This document shows positions 6,395 through 12,843 of a DNA stretch of 12,843 nucleotides, piece by piece. The translations under genes were made by a program, and so were the position numbers. The notes beneath the pieces were generated by a model, which was not told the DNA's origin, did not search any database, and saw only the letters and a program-made list of their open reading frames with translations. The stretch covers positions 1 to 12,843 of the forward strand of contig JBMNTU010000066.1 of the NCBI GenBank assembly GCA_050945895.1. The letters run 5' to 3'. Numbering within the stretch: the first letter of the stretch is position 1; every line of letters begins with the position of its first letter. Origin of the DNA: JBMNTU01 sp050945895 (lineage in GTDB: Bacteria; Bacillota; Clostridia; Christensenellales; Christensenellaceae).

Positions 6395-6407
6395 AGGAGA
6401 GAGGTCC

Positions 6408-7250
6408 ATGTTTAAGATTTTGGAAAAACAGGTACTTGCCGAGGGTATTGTAAAGATGGTTATTGACGCTCCGCTGATTGCGAAAAAAGCGCAAAGCGGG
6501 CAATTTGTGGTTTTGAGGACACATGAAAAGGGCGAGCGTTTTCCGTTGACGATTGCAGGCTTTGACCGCGAAAAAGGAACAATTGCAATTATTTTCGCGG
6601 AGGTTGGAAAATCCACAAGAGGATTGGGAAAACTGGCGCAGGGGGAAGATATCCTCGATGTTGTGGGGCCGCTTGGCGTGGCGTCCCATTTCGACAAGAG
6701 CGTTAAAAAAGCGGCCGTCATCGGCGGCGGGCTGGGCTGCGCGATTGCGCTTCCCCAGGCAAAACACCTGCATGAATTGGGCGTTTCCGTCGATATGATC
6801 GCCGGTTTCAAAACAAAGGATATTATTATACTGGAAGACGAGATGAAAGCGGTGTCCGACAACCTTTACGTTGCAACGGACGACGGTTCGTACGGCACGC
6901 ATGGGTTTGTTACGCAGGTTTTGAAGGAGCAGCTGGATGCGGGCGTAAAGTACGACCTTGTTGTGGCAATTGGCCCCATTCCCATGATGAAATTTGTATC
7001 CGAGATGACGAGGCCCTACGGCATCAAAACGCTTGTCAGCATGAACCCCGTTATGATCGACGGAACGGGCATGTGCGGTGGGTGCCGGCTGGTTGTGGGC
7101 GGCGAGACGAAGTTTGCCTGCATAGACGGCCCGGACTTTGACGGCCACCAGGTGGATTTTGATGCGGCAATGCGCAGGCTCTCCATGTATGACGGCATGA
7201 AGGAGCGCGAAGAGGACTGCAATCTTATCAAAATGGCGGAGGGCAAATGA
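6408..7250 (+). CDS. nfnA: NADH-dependent ferredoxin:NADP+ oxidoreductase, small subunit NfnA
   Basis: 280 residues of the ferredoxin-NADP reductase-like family (often annotated as sulfide dehydrogenase or FNR subunit alpha). With NfnB it forms the flavin-based electron-bifurcating complex that uses NADH and reduced ferredoxin to reduce NADP+, reversibly. Domains in order: an FAD-binding barrel with RFPLTI (44-49), an NAD-binding fold with VIGGGLGCA (104-112), and a C-terminal [2Fe-2S] segment with Cys223, Cys226 and Cys238. Only three cysteines are present; Asp218 is well placed to be the fourth ligand, as described for NfnA of Thermotoga maritima. AAGGAG lies 8 nt before the ATG. The stop overlaps the nfnB start by 4 bp. 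Without the partner, an alternative would be dihydroorotate dehydrogenase electron-transfer subunit PyrK, but the neighbour settles it. Confidence 0.92.
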   Translation: MFKILEKQVLAEGIVKMVIDAPLIAKKAQSGQFVVLRTHEKGERFPLTIAGFDREKGTIAIIFAEVGKSTRGLGKLAQGEDILDVVGPLGVASHFDKSVKKAAVIGGGLGCAIALPQAKHLHELGVSVDMIAGFKTKDIIILEDEMKAVSDNLYVATDDGSYGTHGFVTQVLKEQLDAGVKYDLVVAIGPIPMMKFVSEMTRPYGIKTLVSMNPVMIDGTGMCGGCRLVVGGETKFACIDGPDFDGHQVDFDAAMRRLSMYDGMKEREEDCNLIKMAEGK

Positions 7251-8659
7251 TCATGGAAAGAAATATGTCGCTTGAAAAAGTAAAAATGCCGGAACAGGCC
7301 GCGGGTGAGCGTATCCACAATTTTGACGAGGTGGCGCTTGGGTACACGGCGCAGATGGCCAAAGAAGAAGCAGCGCGCTGCCTGGAATGCAAAAACCGCC
7401 CGTGTGTCGCAGGCTGCCCGGTAGAGGTCAATATTCCGGAATTTATCCACGAAATGAAAGAGGGTAACTTCCTGGAGGCTTATAAAATCATTACATCGAC
7501 AAACGGCCTTCCCGCCGTTTGCGGCAGGGTATGCCCACAGGAAACGCAGTGCGAACAGCTGTGCGTGCGCGGCAAAAAAGGCGAGCCGGTGGGAATCGGC
7601 AGGCTGGAGCGCTTTGCGGCGGACTATGCAATGGAGCACGGCGCGCTGAATGCGGAATTTACCAACCTTCCCCAGGGAAATAAAGACAAAAAAGTAGCGG
7701 TTGTGGGCAGCGGCCCGGCGGGCCTTACATGCGCGTCCGACCTTGCGAAGCGCGGCTACGACGTTACTGTTTTCGAAGCGTTTCACACGGCGGGCGGCGT
7801 ACTGAAATACGGCATCCCGCAGTTCCGTCTCCCCAAGGAGATTGTGGACCTGGAAATCAACGTTTTGAAAAAGATGGGCGTTAAAATTGAGCTGGATATG
7901 GTTGTGGGAAAGATTTTTACGCTGGACGAGCTGAAAGAAGAAGGCTATCAGGCAATCTTTATTGGCAGCGGTGCGGGGCTTCCTTCGTTTATGAAGATTC
8001 CCGGGGAGAATTACAACGACGTATATTCGGCAAATGAATTTTTGACGCGCGCAAACCTGATGTTTGCCTATATGTACCCCGAGTACGATACGCCCATGAA
8101 AAAGTACGGCCGCGTGTGTGTAATCGGCGGCGGAAACGTAGCGATGGACGGCGCGCGCGTGGCAAAACGCCTGGGCGCGAAAGAAGTATATATCGTATAC
8201 CGCCGCTCGGAAGCCGAAATGCCCGCCCGCGTGGAGGAAGTCCACCATGCGAAGGAGGAAGGCATCGAATTCCACCTGCTGACAAACCCCGTGGAAATTT
8301 TGGGAGACGACAAGGGCAATGTTACGGGCATGAAATGCGTAAAAATGGAACTGGGCGAGCCGGACGATTCCGGAAGGCGCCGTCCGGTGGAAATAAAGGG
8401 AAGCGACTATGTACTGGATTGCGATGCGGTTATCGTAGCCATTGGGCAGTCGCCCAACCCGCTGATCAAAAACTCTACGCCCGATTTGAAGACGCAAAGC
8501 TGGGGCGGCATTATTGCAAACGAAGCGACGGGCGAAACGTCCATTCCGGGCGTATATGCCGGCGGCGACGCGGTAACGGGCGCTGCGACGGTTATTCTTG
8601 CGATGGGCGCGGGCAAAGTTGCGGCAAACTCCATCGATAAATACCTGAACGGAAAATAA
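7247..8659 (+). CDS. nfnB: NADH-dependent ferredoxin:NADP+ oxidoreductase, large subunit NfnB
   Basis: 470 residues, homologous to the small subunit of glutamate synthase and often called GltA. The N-terminal region carries eight cysteines for two [4Fe-4S] clusters (45, 48, 53, 57 and 92, 96, 102, 106). Next come the bifurcating FAD site, VVGSGPAGL (152-160), the NADP(H) site, VIGGGNVAMDGARVA (292-306), and the C-terminal flavin motif GGDAVTGAATVI (439-450). This is the subunit thought to hold the bifurcating flavin and to react with ferredoxin and NADPH. The ATG at 7247 overlaps the nfnA stop (ATGA). A second in-frame ATG at 7253 has a better distance (10 nt) from GGAGG, so the true start may be either. 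No glutamate synthase large subunit is nearby, which favours Nfn over a GltD role. Confidence 0.92.
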   Translation: MIMERNMSLEKVKMPEQAAGERIHNFDEVALGYTAQMAKEEAARCLECKNRPCVAGCPVEVNIPEFIHEMKEGNFLEAYKIITSTNGLPAVCGRVCPQETQCEQLCVRGKKGEPVGIGRLERFAADYAMEHGALNAEFTNLPQGNKDKKVAVVGSGPAGLTCASDLAKRGYDVTVFEAFHTAGGVLKYGIPQFRLPKEIVDLEINVLKKMGVKIELDMVVGKIFTLDELKEEGYQAIFIGSGAGLPSFMKIPGENYNDVYSANEFLTRANLMFAYMYPEYDTPMKKYGRVCVIGGGNVAMDGARVAKRLGAKEVYIVYRRSEAEMPARVEEVHHAKEEGIEFHLLTNPVEILGDDKGNVTGMKCVKMELGEPDDSGRRRPVEIKGSDYVLDCDAVIVAIGQSPNPLIKNSTPDLKTQSWGGIIANEATGETSIPGVYAGGDAVTGAATVILAMGAGKVAANSIDKYLNGK

Positions 8660-8672
8660 AGATTAAAAGCCC

Positions 8673-8704
8673 AAAAACCCGGCGCCTTCTGGCGCCGGGT
8701 TTTT
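8673..8704 (+). terminator. Strong terminator after nfnAB
   Basis: A perfect 14-bp stem, AAAAACCCGGCGCC (8673-8686) with GGCGCCGGGTTTTT (8691-8704), closes a TTCT loop 13 nt after the nfnB stop. The T-run on one side and A-run on the other make it functional in both directions in principle. Confidence 0.93.
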
Positions 8705-8800
8705 GCTTGCGGCTTAAGCGTGGCATAAACTCCAGGCTGCACCAAAAGAACCAAAAAGCGTTCGCTTCAAGCAAAAAATCTGCAATGAATACAAAAGCAA

Positions 8801-8806
8801 TATACT
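8801..8806 (+). promoter_or_regulatory. Possible upstream promoter for the leader ORF and response regulator
   Basis: TATACT matches five of six bases of the -10 consensus and lies 32 nt before the leader-ORF ATG, but no good -35 is found at 15-18 bp upstream (closest is TCTGCA). If active, it would yield a transcript carrying the short ORF at 8838-8906. The remainder of 8705-8837 shows nothing beyond a small AAGCG/CGCTT dyad at 8756-8767. Confidence 0.3.
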
Positions 8807-8837
8807 GAAACAGCTATGCCAATACAAAGGAGTAAAG

Positions 8838-8906
8838 ATGCTGCAGGGGCGCCTGGTGGCAAGTATGAAACCGGGGCTTTTTTGTTTGGCCGGGTCGATG
8901 GTATAA
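8838..8906 (+). CDS. Short leader ORF, 22 codons, before the response regulator
   Basis: An ATG preceded by AAAGGAG at 5-nt spacing opens a 22-residue frame beginning MLQGRLVASMK and ending with a hydrophobic LFCLAGSMV. Its TAA stop (8904-8906) lies within the extended -10 promoter of the response regulator, 7 nt before that gene's ATG, in a different frame. The ribosome binding site is the best in this intergenic stretch, whereas the response regulator has none. It could be a leader peptide that couples translation to the regulator when transcription starts further upstream. It could also be a chance frame. The product is unknown. Confidence 0.4.
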   Translation: MLQGRLVASMKPGLFCLAGSMV

Positions 8907-8907
8907 T
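8899..8907 (+). promoter_or_regulatory. Extended -10 promoter producing a predicted leaderless mRNA
   Basis: TGGTATAAT (8899-8907) is a full extended -10 element with a consensus hexamer. The region 17 bp upstream (TTTTTG, 8879-8884) is a weak -35, which extended -10 promoters tolerate. With the usual 6-nt gap between hexamer and start site, transcription begins at 8914, the A of the response-regulator ATG. Confidence 0.65.
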
Positions 8908-8913
8908 GTCGGT

Positions 8914-9597
8914 ATGAAGTATACTATTTTGATTGTTGAAGACGACTCCACTCTGCTGTCTGCGCTGCAATATAACCTTGAGGCGGAGGGGTATGCCGCC
9001 ACATGCGCGGCAGATGCGCACGAAGCGCGGGAAAAGCTGGTGCAGGCGGAATATGCGCTGGTTGTAATGGACGTCAACCTGCCGGATGGAAGCGGGTTTG
9101 ACCTGTGCCGGGAGCTTCGCAGCAAAAGCGATACGCCCGTTGTGTTCCTGACGGCAAACGACTTGGAGCAGGATATGCTGCGAGCATACGAGCTGGGCGC
9201 GGATGATTATATCACAAAACCGTTTTCGCTCGAAATATTTCTGAAAAAGGTTGCCGCCATGCTCAAACGGGCTGCAATAAAGCCGCAGGAGGTATATTCG
9301 GACGGCTGCCTGTTTGCCGACTTTACAAAAATGGATGTCCGGCTGAACAATGAAGCGGTGGCCCTGACGCCGCTGGAATTCCGTATCCTGAAGACGTTGA
9401 TCAAAAACCCGGGCGCAGTATTGACGCGGCAGGTGCTGCTTGAAAAGCTGTGGGATACCGAAGAAAATTTTGTGGACGAGCATGCGCTGACTGCGGGAAT
9501 GAGCCGTTTGCGTGGAAAGATCGAACAGGACGGAAATAAGTACATCAAAACGATATACGGGATGGGCTATATGTGGATGGGGGCAGGCAATGAGTGA
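8914..9597 (+). CDS. OmpR/PhoB-family response regulator
   Basis: 227 residues. The receiver domain (1-115) shows the acidic pair Asp10-Asp11, the phosphoacceptor Asp53 in VVMDVNLPDGSG, Thr80 and Lys102. The C-terminal winged-helix DNA-binding domain (about 128-224) ends in the usual IKTIYGMGYMW. The ATG at 8914 begins the conserved MKYTILIVEDD and has no ribosome binding site. Its partner kinase starts 8 bp inside its 3' end. Given the ABC genes after the kinase, its most likely target is the promoter at about 10538-10568, where an 11-bp direct repeat is present. The overall type matches regulators of antimicrobial-peptide or envelope-stress ABC modules in Bacillota. Confidence 0.93.
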   Translation: MKYTILIVEDDSTLLSALQYNLEAEGYAATCAADAHEAREKLVQAEYALVVMDVNLPDGSGFDLCRELRSKSDTPVVFLTANDLEQDMLRAYELGADDYITKPFSLEIFLKKVAAMLKRAAIKPQEVYSDGCLFADFTKMDVRLNNEAVALTPLEFRILKTLIKNPGAVLTRQVLLEKLWDTEENFVDEHALTAGMSRLRGKIEQDGNKYIKTIYGMGYMWMGAGNE

Positions 9598-10510
9598 AGC
9601 GTTTGTACCAATTGTCTGCGCCTGTGCGGCCGCCGCCGTTGTGTTGGTTGCCGTTTGGCTCCGGCGCAAAACGGTGCGTGCCTTCCGTTCGGTTGAAGAT
9701 ACGCTGGAACAGATGGTTTCCGGTTCCTTTACAGACAGCGCAAGCCTGTATGAAGATACGTTTTCTGCAAAGATCAACACACGGCTCAAGCGGCTGTATG
9801 CCATAATGGAAGAGCGGGAGATGCGCAACCGAAAGGAGCACGGGCATATACAGGAAATGGTGTCCGATATTTCCCACCAGGTAAAAACGCCCATCGCCAA
9901 CATCAAAATGCTGAGCGAAACATTGCGGGACGCCAAGCTTCCGCCGGATAAGCGGAACGAACTGCACGCGCAGCTGGGCGCGCAAATCGACAAGTTGGAT
10001 TTTTTGATGCAGGCACTGGTCAAATCTTCGCGGCTGGAAACGGGAGTAATTATGCCTGCAAAGGAAACGCTGCCGGTTATGGAAACGCTGGCGCAGGCTG
10101 TGGGCAGCGTGGCCGCGCTGGCAGACAGCAAAGACATTGAAATTACCGTAAACTGTGACGAAAAAACCTGCGCGATGCACGATAAGAAGTGGACGGCGGA
10201 GGCGTTTTTCAATATCCTTGACAATGCGGTAAAATATACGCCGCCCGGCGGCAGCGTGGCAATCACCTGCGAGCAGTGGGAGTTTTATACGAAAATCGAA
10301 ATCGGCGATACGGGAACGGGCATCGCGGAAGAAGAGCAGGCGCAGGTGTTCAAACGGTTTTACCGCTCCCCCTCTGTGCGGCAGCAGGACGGTATTGGAA
10401 TCGGGCTGTACCTTGCGCGTGAGATCGTAGAAAAGCAGGGCGGATATATCAAAGTCGCTTCTGTGCCGGGCGAAGGCTCGGTGTTTTCCATATTCCTTCC
10501 AAATTCATAA
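9590..10510 (+). CDS. Sensor histidine kinase with minimal membrane anchor
   Basis: 306 residues. A single hydrophobic segment (about 5-24) is followed directly by cytoplasmic sequence, with no room for an extracytoplasmic sensor domain. The dimerisation/phosphoacceptor box is SDISHQVKTPIANIK (92-106, His96). The ATPase domain shows the N box FFNILDNAVKYTPPGG (206-221), G1 GDTGTGI (239-245), the F box FKRFYRS (254-260) and G2 GIGIGLYLAREIV (268-280). The chosen ATG overlaps the response-regulator stop by 8 bp; a longer in-frame start at 9512 would lie inside that gene. A kinase so poor in sensor sequence likely gets its signal from a partner, plausibly the FtsX-type permease encoded downstream, as is established for Bce-type modules. 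Confidence 0.92.
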   Translation: MSEAFVPIVCACAAAAVVLVAVWLRRKTVRAFRSVEDTLEQMVSGSFTDSASLYEDTFSAKINTRLKRLYAIMEEREMRNRKEHGHIQEMVSDISHQVKTPIANIKMLSETLRDAKLPPDKRNELHAQLGAQIDKLDFLMQALVKSSRLETGVIMPAKETLPVMETLAQAVGSVAALADSKDIEITVNCDEKTCAMHDKKWTAEAFFNILDNAVKYTPPGGSVAITCEQWEFYTKIEIGDTGTGIAEEEQAQVFKRFYRSPSVRQQDGIGIGLYLAREIVEKQGGYIKVASVPGEGSVFSIFLPNS

Positions 10511-10537
10511 ACCCTTAATGATTCCGAAATTCTTTGG

Positions 10538-10568
10538 TGAGATTTCTGTGAGGTTTGCGCTGTACGAT
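10538..10568 (+). promoter_or_regulatory. Candidate response-regulator binding site and promoter for the ABC genes
   Basis: TGAGATTT (10538-10545) and TGAGGTTT (10549-10556) are direct repeats spaced 11 bp, one helical turn, the pattern bound by OmpR-type dimers. They lie where a -35 box should be for the -10 TACGAT (10563-10568), and no recognisable -35 is present. This is the expected layout of an activator-dependent promoter. It falls in the 93-bp gap between the kinase stop and the ATPase start, which holds nothing else notable. Confidence 0.5.
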
Positions 10569-10603
10569 AAAAGCACAGAAAAACAGAAATGAGGAATCGA
10601 GAC

Positions 10604-11314
10604 ATGAGTATTCTGCAAACAAAAGAACTGACAAAGCATTATGGCGAGGGCGAAAGCCTCGTAAAAGCGCTGGACGGCGTGGATATCTCTATTGAAAAAG
10701 GCGAATTTGTAGCGGTCGTGGGTACATCAGGCAGCGGAAAATCTACCCTGCTCAACATGATGGGGGGCCTGGATACGCCGACATCGGGCAGCGTGGCGGT
10801 GGAAGGCGTGGAGCTTTCCGGCCTGTCTGCCGACAAGCTGACGGTGTTTCGCCGAAGGCAGATCGGGTTTGTGTTCCAAAACTACAACCTCGTACCCATA
10901 TTGAATGTATACGAGAACATCGTACTGCCCATACAGCTCGATGGCGCCAAGGTAGACCGGCGGCATGTAGATGGTATCATCTCTATGCTGCACCTCGAAA
11001 ACAAAGTAAAAAGCCTGCCCAATGCGCTCTCGGGCGGGCAGCAGCAACGTGTGGCGCTGGCGCGCGCCCTTGCAACCAAGCCGTCCATCATACTGGCGGA
11101 CGAGCCGACGGGCAACCTAGACAGCAAAACGAGCAGCGAGGTAATGGGCCTGCTGAAACGGAGCGGCGAGCATTTTGCGCAGACGATTGTAATGATTACC
11201 CACAACGACGGGCTGGCACAAATGACCGACCGGATCATCCGCATCGAGGATGGGCAAATCCGCCGGCCCATGCATACGCGTGCGCGCGCAGTTTCGAACG
11301 GGGCGTGGCAATGA
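10604..11314 (+). CDS. ABC transporter ATP-binding protein (MacB/LolD/BceA type)
   Basis: 236 residues. Walker A GTSGSGKST (40-48), Q-loop FQ (91-92), signature LSGGQQQR (142-149), Walker B IILADEPTGNLDS (162-174) and switch His200 are all intact. DEPTGNLDS is diagnostic of the MacB/LolD/BceA group, which pair with FtsX-type permeases and act as mechanotransmission or export machines rather than importers. The ATG at 10604 has GAGGA 8 nt upstream; an in-frame ATG at 10589 would overlap that site and adds only five residues. The last 15 residues are basic and variable. The stop overlaps the permease ATG by 4 bp (ATGA). Confidence 0.94.
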   Translation: MSILQTKELTKHYGEGESLVKALDGVDISIEKGEFVAVVGTSGSGKSTLLNMMGGLDTPTSGSVAVEGVELSGLSADKLTVFRRRQIGFVFQNYNLVPILNVYENIVLPIQLDGAKVDRRHVDGIISMLHLENKVKSLPNALSGGQQQRVALARALATKPSIILADEPTGNLDSKTSSEVMGLLKRSGEHFAQTIVMITHNDGLAQMTDRIIRIEDGQIRRPMHTRARAVSNGAWQ

Positions 11315-12843
11315 TGGATGCGAACAATAACCAATCGGCCGTCTCCAAAATAGCGGCGCGCAGCTATGCCTCCAACCGGTCGCGAAACCTGGTCGCTATC
11401 ATCGCAATCATCCTGACGGCTGTGATGTTTACCACCGTTTTTACCATCGGGTTTTCCATGCTGCAAAGCATGGCCGCCCTGGGGGCAAGCGTTATGGCGG
11501 GAGCAGATGCGCAGGGTACCATTATCATGATTGCAGGAATCGCCATGATTTTGGTAAGCGGGTATTTAATTATCTATAATATTTTCCAGATATCGGTGGC
11601 GCAGGACATCCGTTTTTACGGCCTGCTCAAAACGCTGGGCGCAACACAGTCCCAAATCGGACGAATACTGGTGTCGCAGGCAATGAAGCTTTGCTTGGTC
11701 GGTATCCCGATCGGCCTGCTGATCGGCTACGGCGTGGGCGCGCTCGTTATGCCGCATATGCTTGTTTCGCTGGGCTCGATGGCGGTGCTTTCCATCAACC
11801 CGATGATCTTTATCGGCTCGGCGCTGTTTGCTCTTATAACCGTACTGCTTTCCTGTGCCAAGCCTGCGTCTGTTGCGGGCAGGGTATCGCCGGTTACGGC
11901 CATGAAATATGTGGATGCGGATACGGAAGCGAAGGCACAAACGAAGACGACGCGCAAAAACATCAGCCTGCGCAGCATGGCTGCAGATAACCTGGGCCGT
12001 AACAAAAAGCGGACTGCAACGGTCGTCATCTCTGTATCGCTCGGCCTGATGCTGATGAACAGCTTTTATGTCATGCAGCACAGCTACAGCGAGGAGACAT
12101 ATGTAAACAACTTTATCATGAGCGACATTGCGGTATCTGCCCCGGCGGCAAACAGCGACTACGAGGAGTACGACGAGGCAAACGGCATTACGGCAGAGAT
12201 GCTGGAGGGCATGGCCGCCATCCCCGGCATAAGCGAAATGGGCAGCCTGTATTATACGGAGACAACCGAACGGATAAACGAAGATGTACTGGGGCGCCTT
12301 ACGGCCTATTACGACGACGAGAACGGCGGGCAGTCTTCGTGGGTGGAAATGAACGAGGATGCAAACAGGCAGTATAAAGCACTCAAACGCACGGGTGAAA
12401 CGACGGTCAGCGTATACGGCATGGATGGGTTTACAGCCGGAATGGGAAAGGTCTATGTGGGTGAATACGACAAAGACCGGTTCCAGACGGGGAACTATGT
12501 TGTTGCGCTGGGCCTGGCAGACAACGGCGAGGGAAGCGTGCACTACGAGGTGGGCGACAAAATAATCATTGCAGGCAAGGACTACGAGCTGATGGCCATG
12601 ATAGAACCGGCCGAAACAGTACGCGGAAGGCTCCATTCGGCGGAGAACGAACTGGAAATCGATTATGCAATACCCGCAGGCGAATTTCGCCGCAGCTTTC
12701 CGGATGTTCGCGCGGCAAGCGTGTTCATGGATGCGAATGATGAGGAAAGCCTAAACGCAGCAGTTTCTGCACTGGAAGAAAAGTACCCCGGTCTGCAGGT
12801 TTCTACAAGGCAAACATACGGTGCACTGTTCCAGTCTCAGGTT
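11311..12843 (+). CDS. FtsX-type ABC permease, partial (C-terminus outside the window)
   Basis: 511 residues are visible without a stop. The first FtsX unit has hydrophobic segments at about 28-50, 70-88, 124-146 and 160-183, with the hallmark cytoplasmic motif YLIIYNIFQISVAQDIRFYG (85-104) followed by LLKTLGATQSQI. The second unit begins after a basic linker (NLGRNKKRTATVV) with a helix at about 234-254 and a long extracytoplasmic domain from about 255 onwards, rich in acidic residues and resembling a MacB periplasmic-core domain. The first unit has only about 20 residues between helices 1 and 2, where related clostridial permeases carry a domain of about 200 residues. The frame and flanking motifs are intact. 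It partners the upstream ATPase and could pass signals to the kinase. An alternative ATG lies at 11314. Confidence 0.9.
   Translation, partial: MMDANNNQSAVSKIAARSYASNRSRNLVAIIAIILTAVMFTTVFTIGFSMLQSMAALGASVMAGADAQGTIIMIAGIAMILVSGYLIIYNIFQISVAQDIRFYGLLKTLGATQSQIGRILVSQAMKLCLVGIPIGLLIGYGVGALVMPHMLVSLGSMAVLSINPMIFIGSALFALITVLLSCAKPASVAGRVSPVTAMKYVDADTEAKAQTKTTRKNISLRSMAADNLGRNKKRTATVVISVSLGLMLMNSFYVMQHSYSEETYVNNFIMSDIAVSAPAANSDYEEYDEANGITAEMLEGMAAIPGISEMGSLYYTETTERINEDVLGRLTAYYDDENGGQSSWVEMNEDANRQYKALKRTGETTVSVYGMDGFTAGMGKVYVGEYDKDRFQTGNYVVALGLADNGEGSVHYEVGDKIIIAGKDYELMAMIEPAETVRGRLHSAENELEIDYAIPAGEFRRSFPDVRAASVFMDANDEESLNAAVSALEEKYPGLQVSTRQTYGALFQSQV

Noticed and set aside
6266..6407. Known riboswitch in the nfnA leader
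   Set aside because: I compared it from memory with c-di-GMP, FMN, ZTP, NAD+ and fluoride motifs and found no match beyond a simple hairpin.
7016..8497. 493-residue open frame on the minus strand
   Set aside because: It lies antisense to nfnA and nfnB, is rich in His, Arg, Phe and Val without family motifs, and has no ribosome binding site. The plus strand encodes well-recognised proteins.
7247..8659. Glutamate synthase small subunit (GltD) as the identity of the large flavoprotein
   Set aside because: No glutamate synthase large subunit is nearby and the gene overlaps an NfnA-type FNR subunit, so NfnB fits better. GltD is homologous, hence the common mislabel.
8767..10266. 499-residue open frame on the minus strand
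   Set aside because: It is antisense to the response regulator and kinase, with Ser- and Arg-rich composition typical of a shadow frame, and no motif or start signal.
11566..12636. 356-residue open frame on the minus strand
   Set aside because: It is antisense to the FtsX permease, whose plus-strand frame is uninterrupted and shows family motifs.

Overview
The window looks like a piece of chromosome from an anaerobic, moderate-GC Bacillota, most likely a Clostridia-type gut or sediment bacterium. This is inferred from the NADH-dependent ferredoxin:NADP+ oxidoreductase pair (nfnAB), a manganese riboswitch in front of mntP, a Gram-positive-type histidine kinase / FtsX-permease module, strong AGGAG ribosome binding sites and TTGACA/TATAAT promoters. 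There is no phage, transposon, CRISPR array, tRNA or rRNA. Genes are tightly packed with short overlaps.

Left part (1-6058), all on the minus strand. mntP (manganese exporter) lies behind a yybP-ykoY riboswitch with its own promoter and a terminator that overlaps the aptamer's closing stem. Next, read leftwards, is a two-gene ABC-2 type exporter (ATPase then a 545-residue permease, overlapping by 8 bp) with its own promoter. Then comes murJ, the lipid II flippase, also with its own promoter. Last is a two-gene unit of a TetR-family regulator and a GNAT acetyltransferase that overlap by 16 bp. The extreme left edge carries an extended -10 promoter, an AAGGAG and an ATG of a gene that leaves the window.

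Centre (6059-8704). A 349-bp divergent intergenic region (TetR start to nfnA start) holds two face-to-back promoters, TTGACA-17-TACTAT for tetR and TTGCAA-17-TATAAT for nfnAB. Both -10 regions contain the same 9-mer, ACTTACTAT, and the nfn -10 is bracketed by a perfect 8-bp inverted repeat. This suggests that the TetR protein controls both units. nfnA and nfnB overlap by 4 bp and end at a strong, bidirectional-looking terminator. Together they encode the electron-bifurcating flavoprotein that exchanges electrons among NADH, reduced ferredoxin and NADP+.

Right part (8705-12843). A complete signalling/export module on the plus strand: OmpR-type response regulator, small histidine kinase (8-bp overlap), then after a 93-bp gap with an 11-bp-phased direct repeat an ABC ATPase and an FtsX-type permease (4-bp overlap) that runs off the right edge. 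Such modules normally sense and expel or resist cell-envelope-active compounds. Two features stand out. The response-regulator ATG sits exactly where transcription from an extended -10 promoter should start, so a leaderless mRNA is predicted, and a 22-codon ORF with a good ribosome binding site ends inside that promoter. The permease has an unusually short first extracytoplasmic loop where relatives usually carry a large periplasmic-core-type domain, which is present in its second half.
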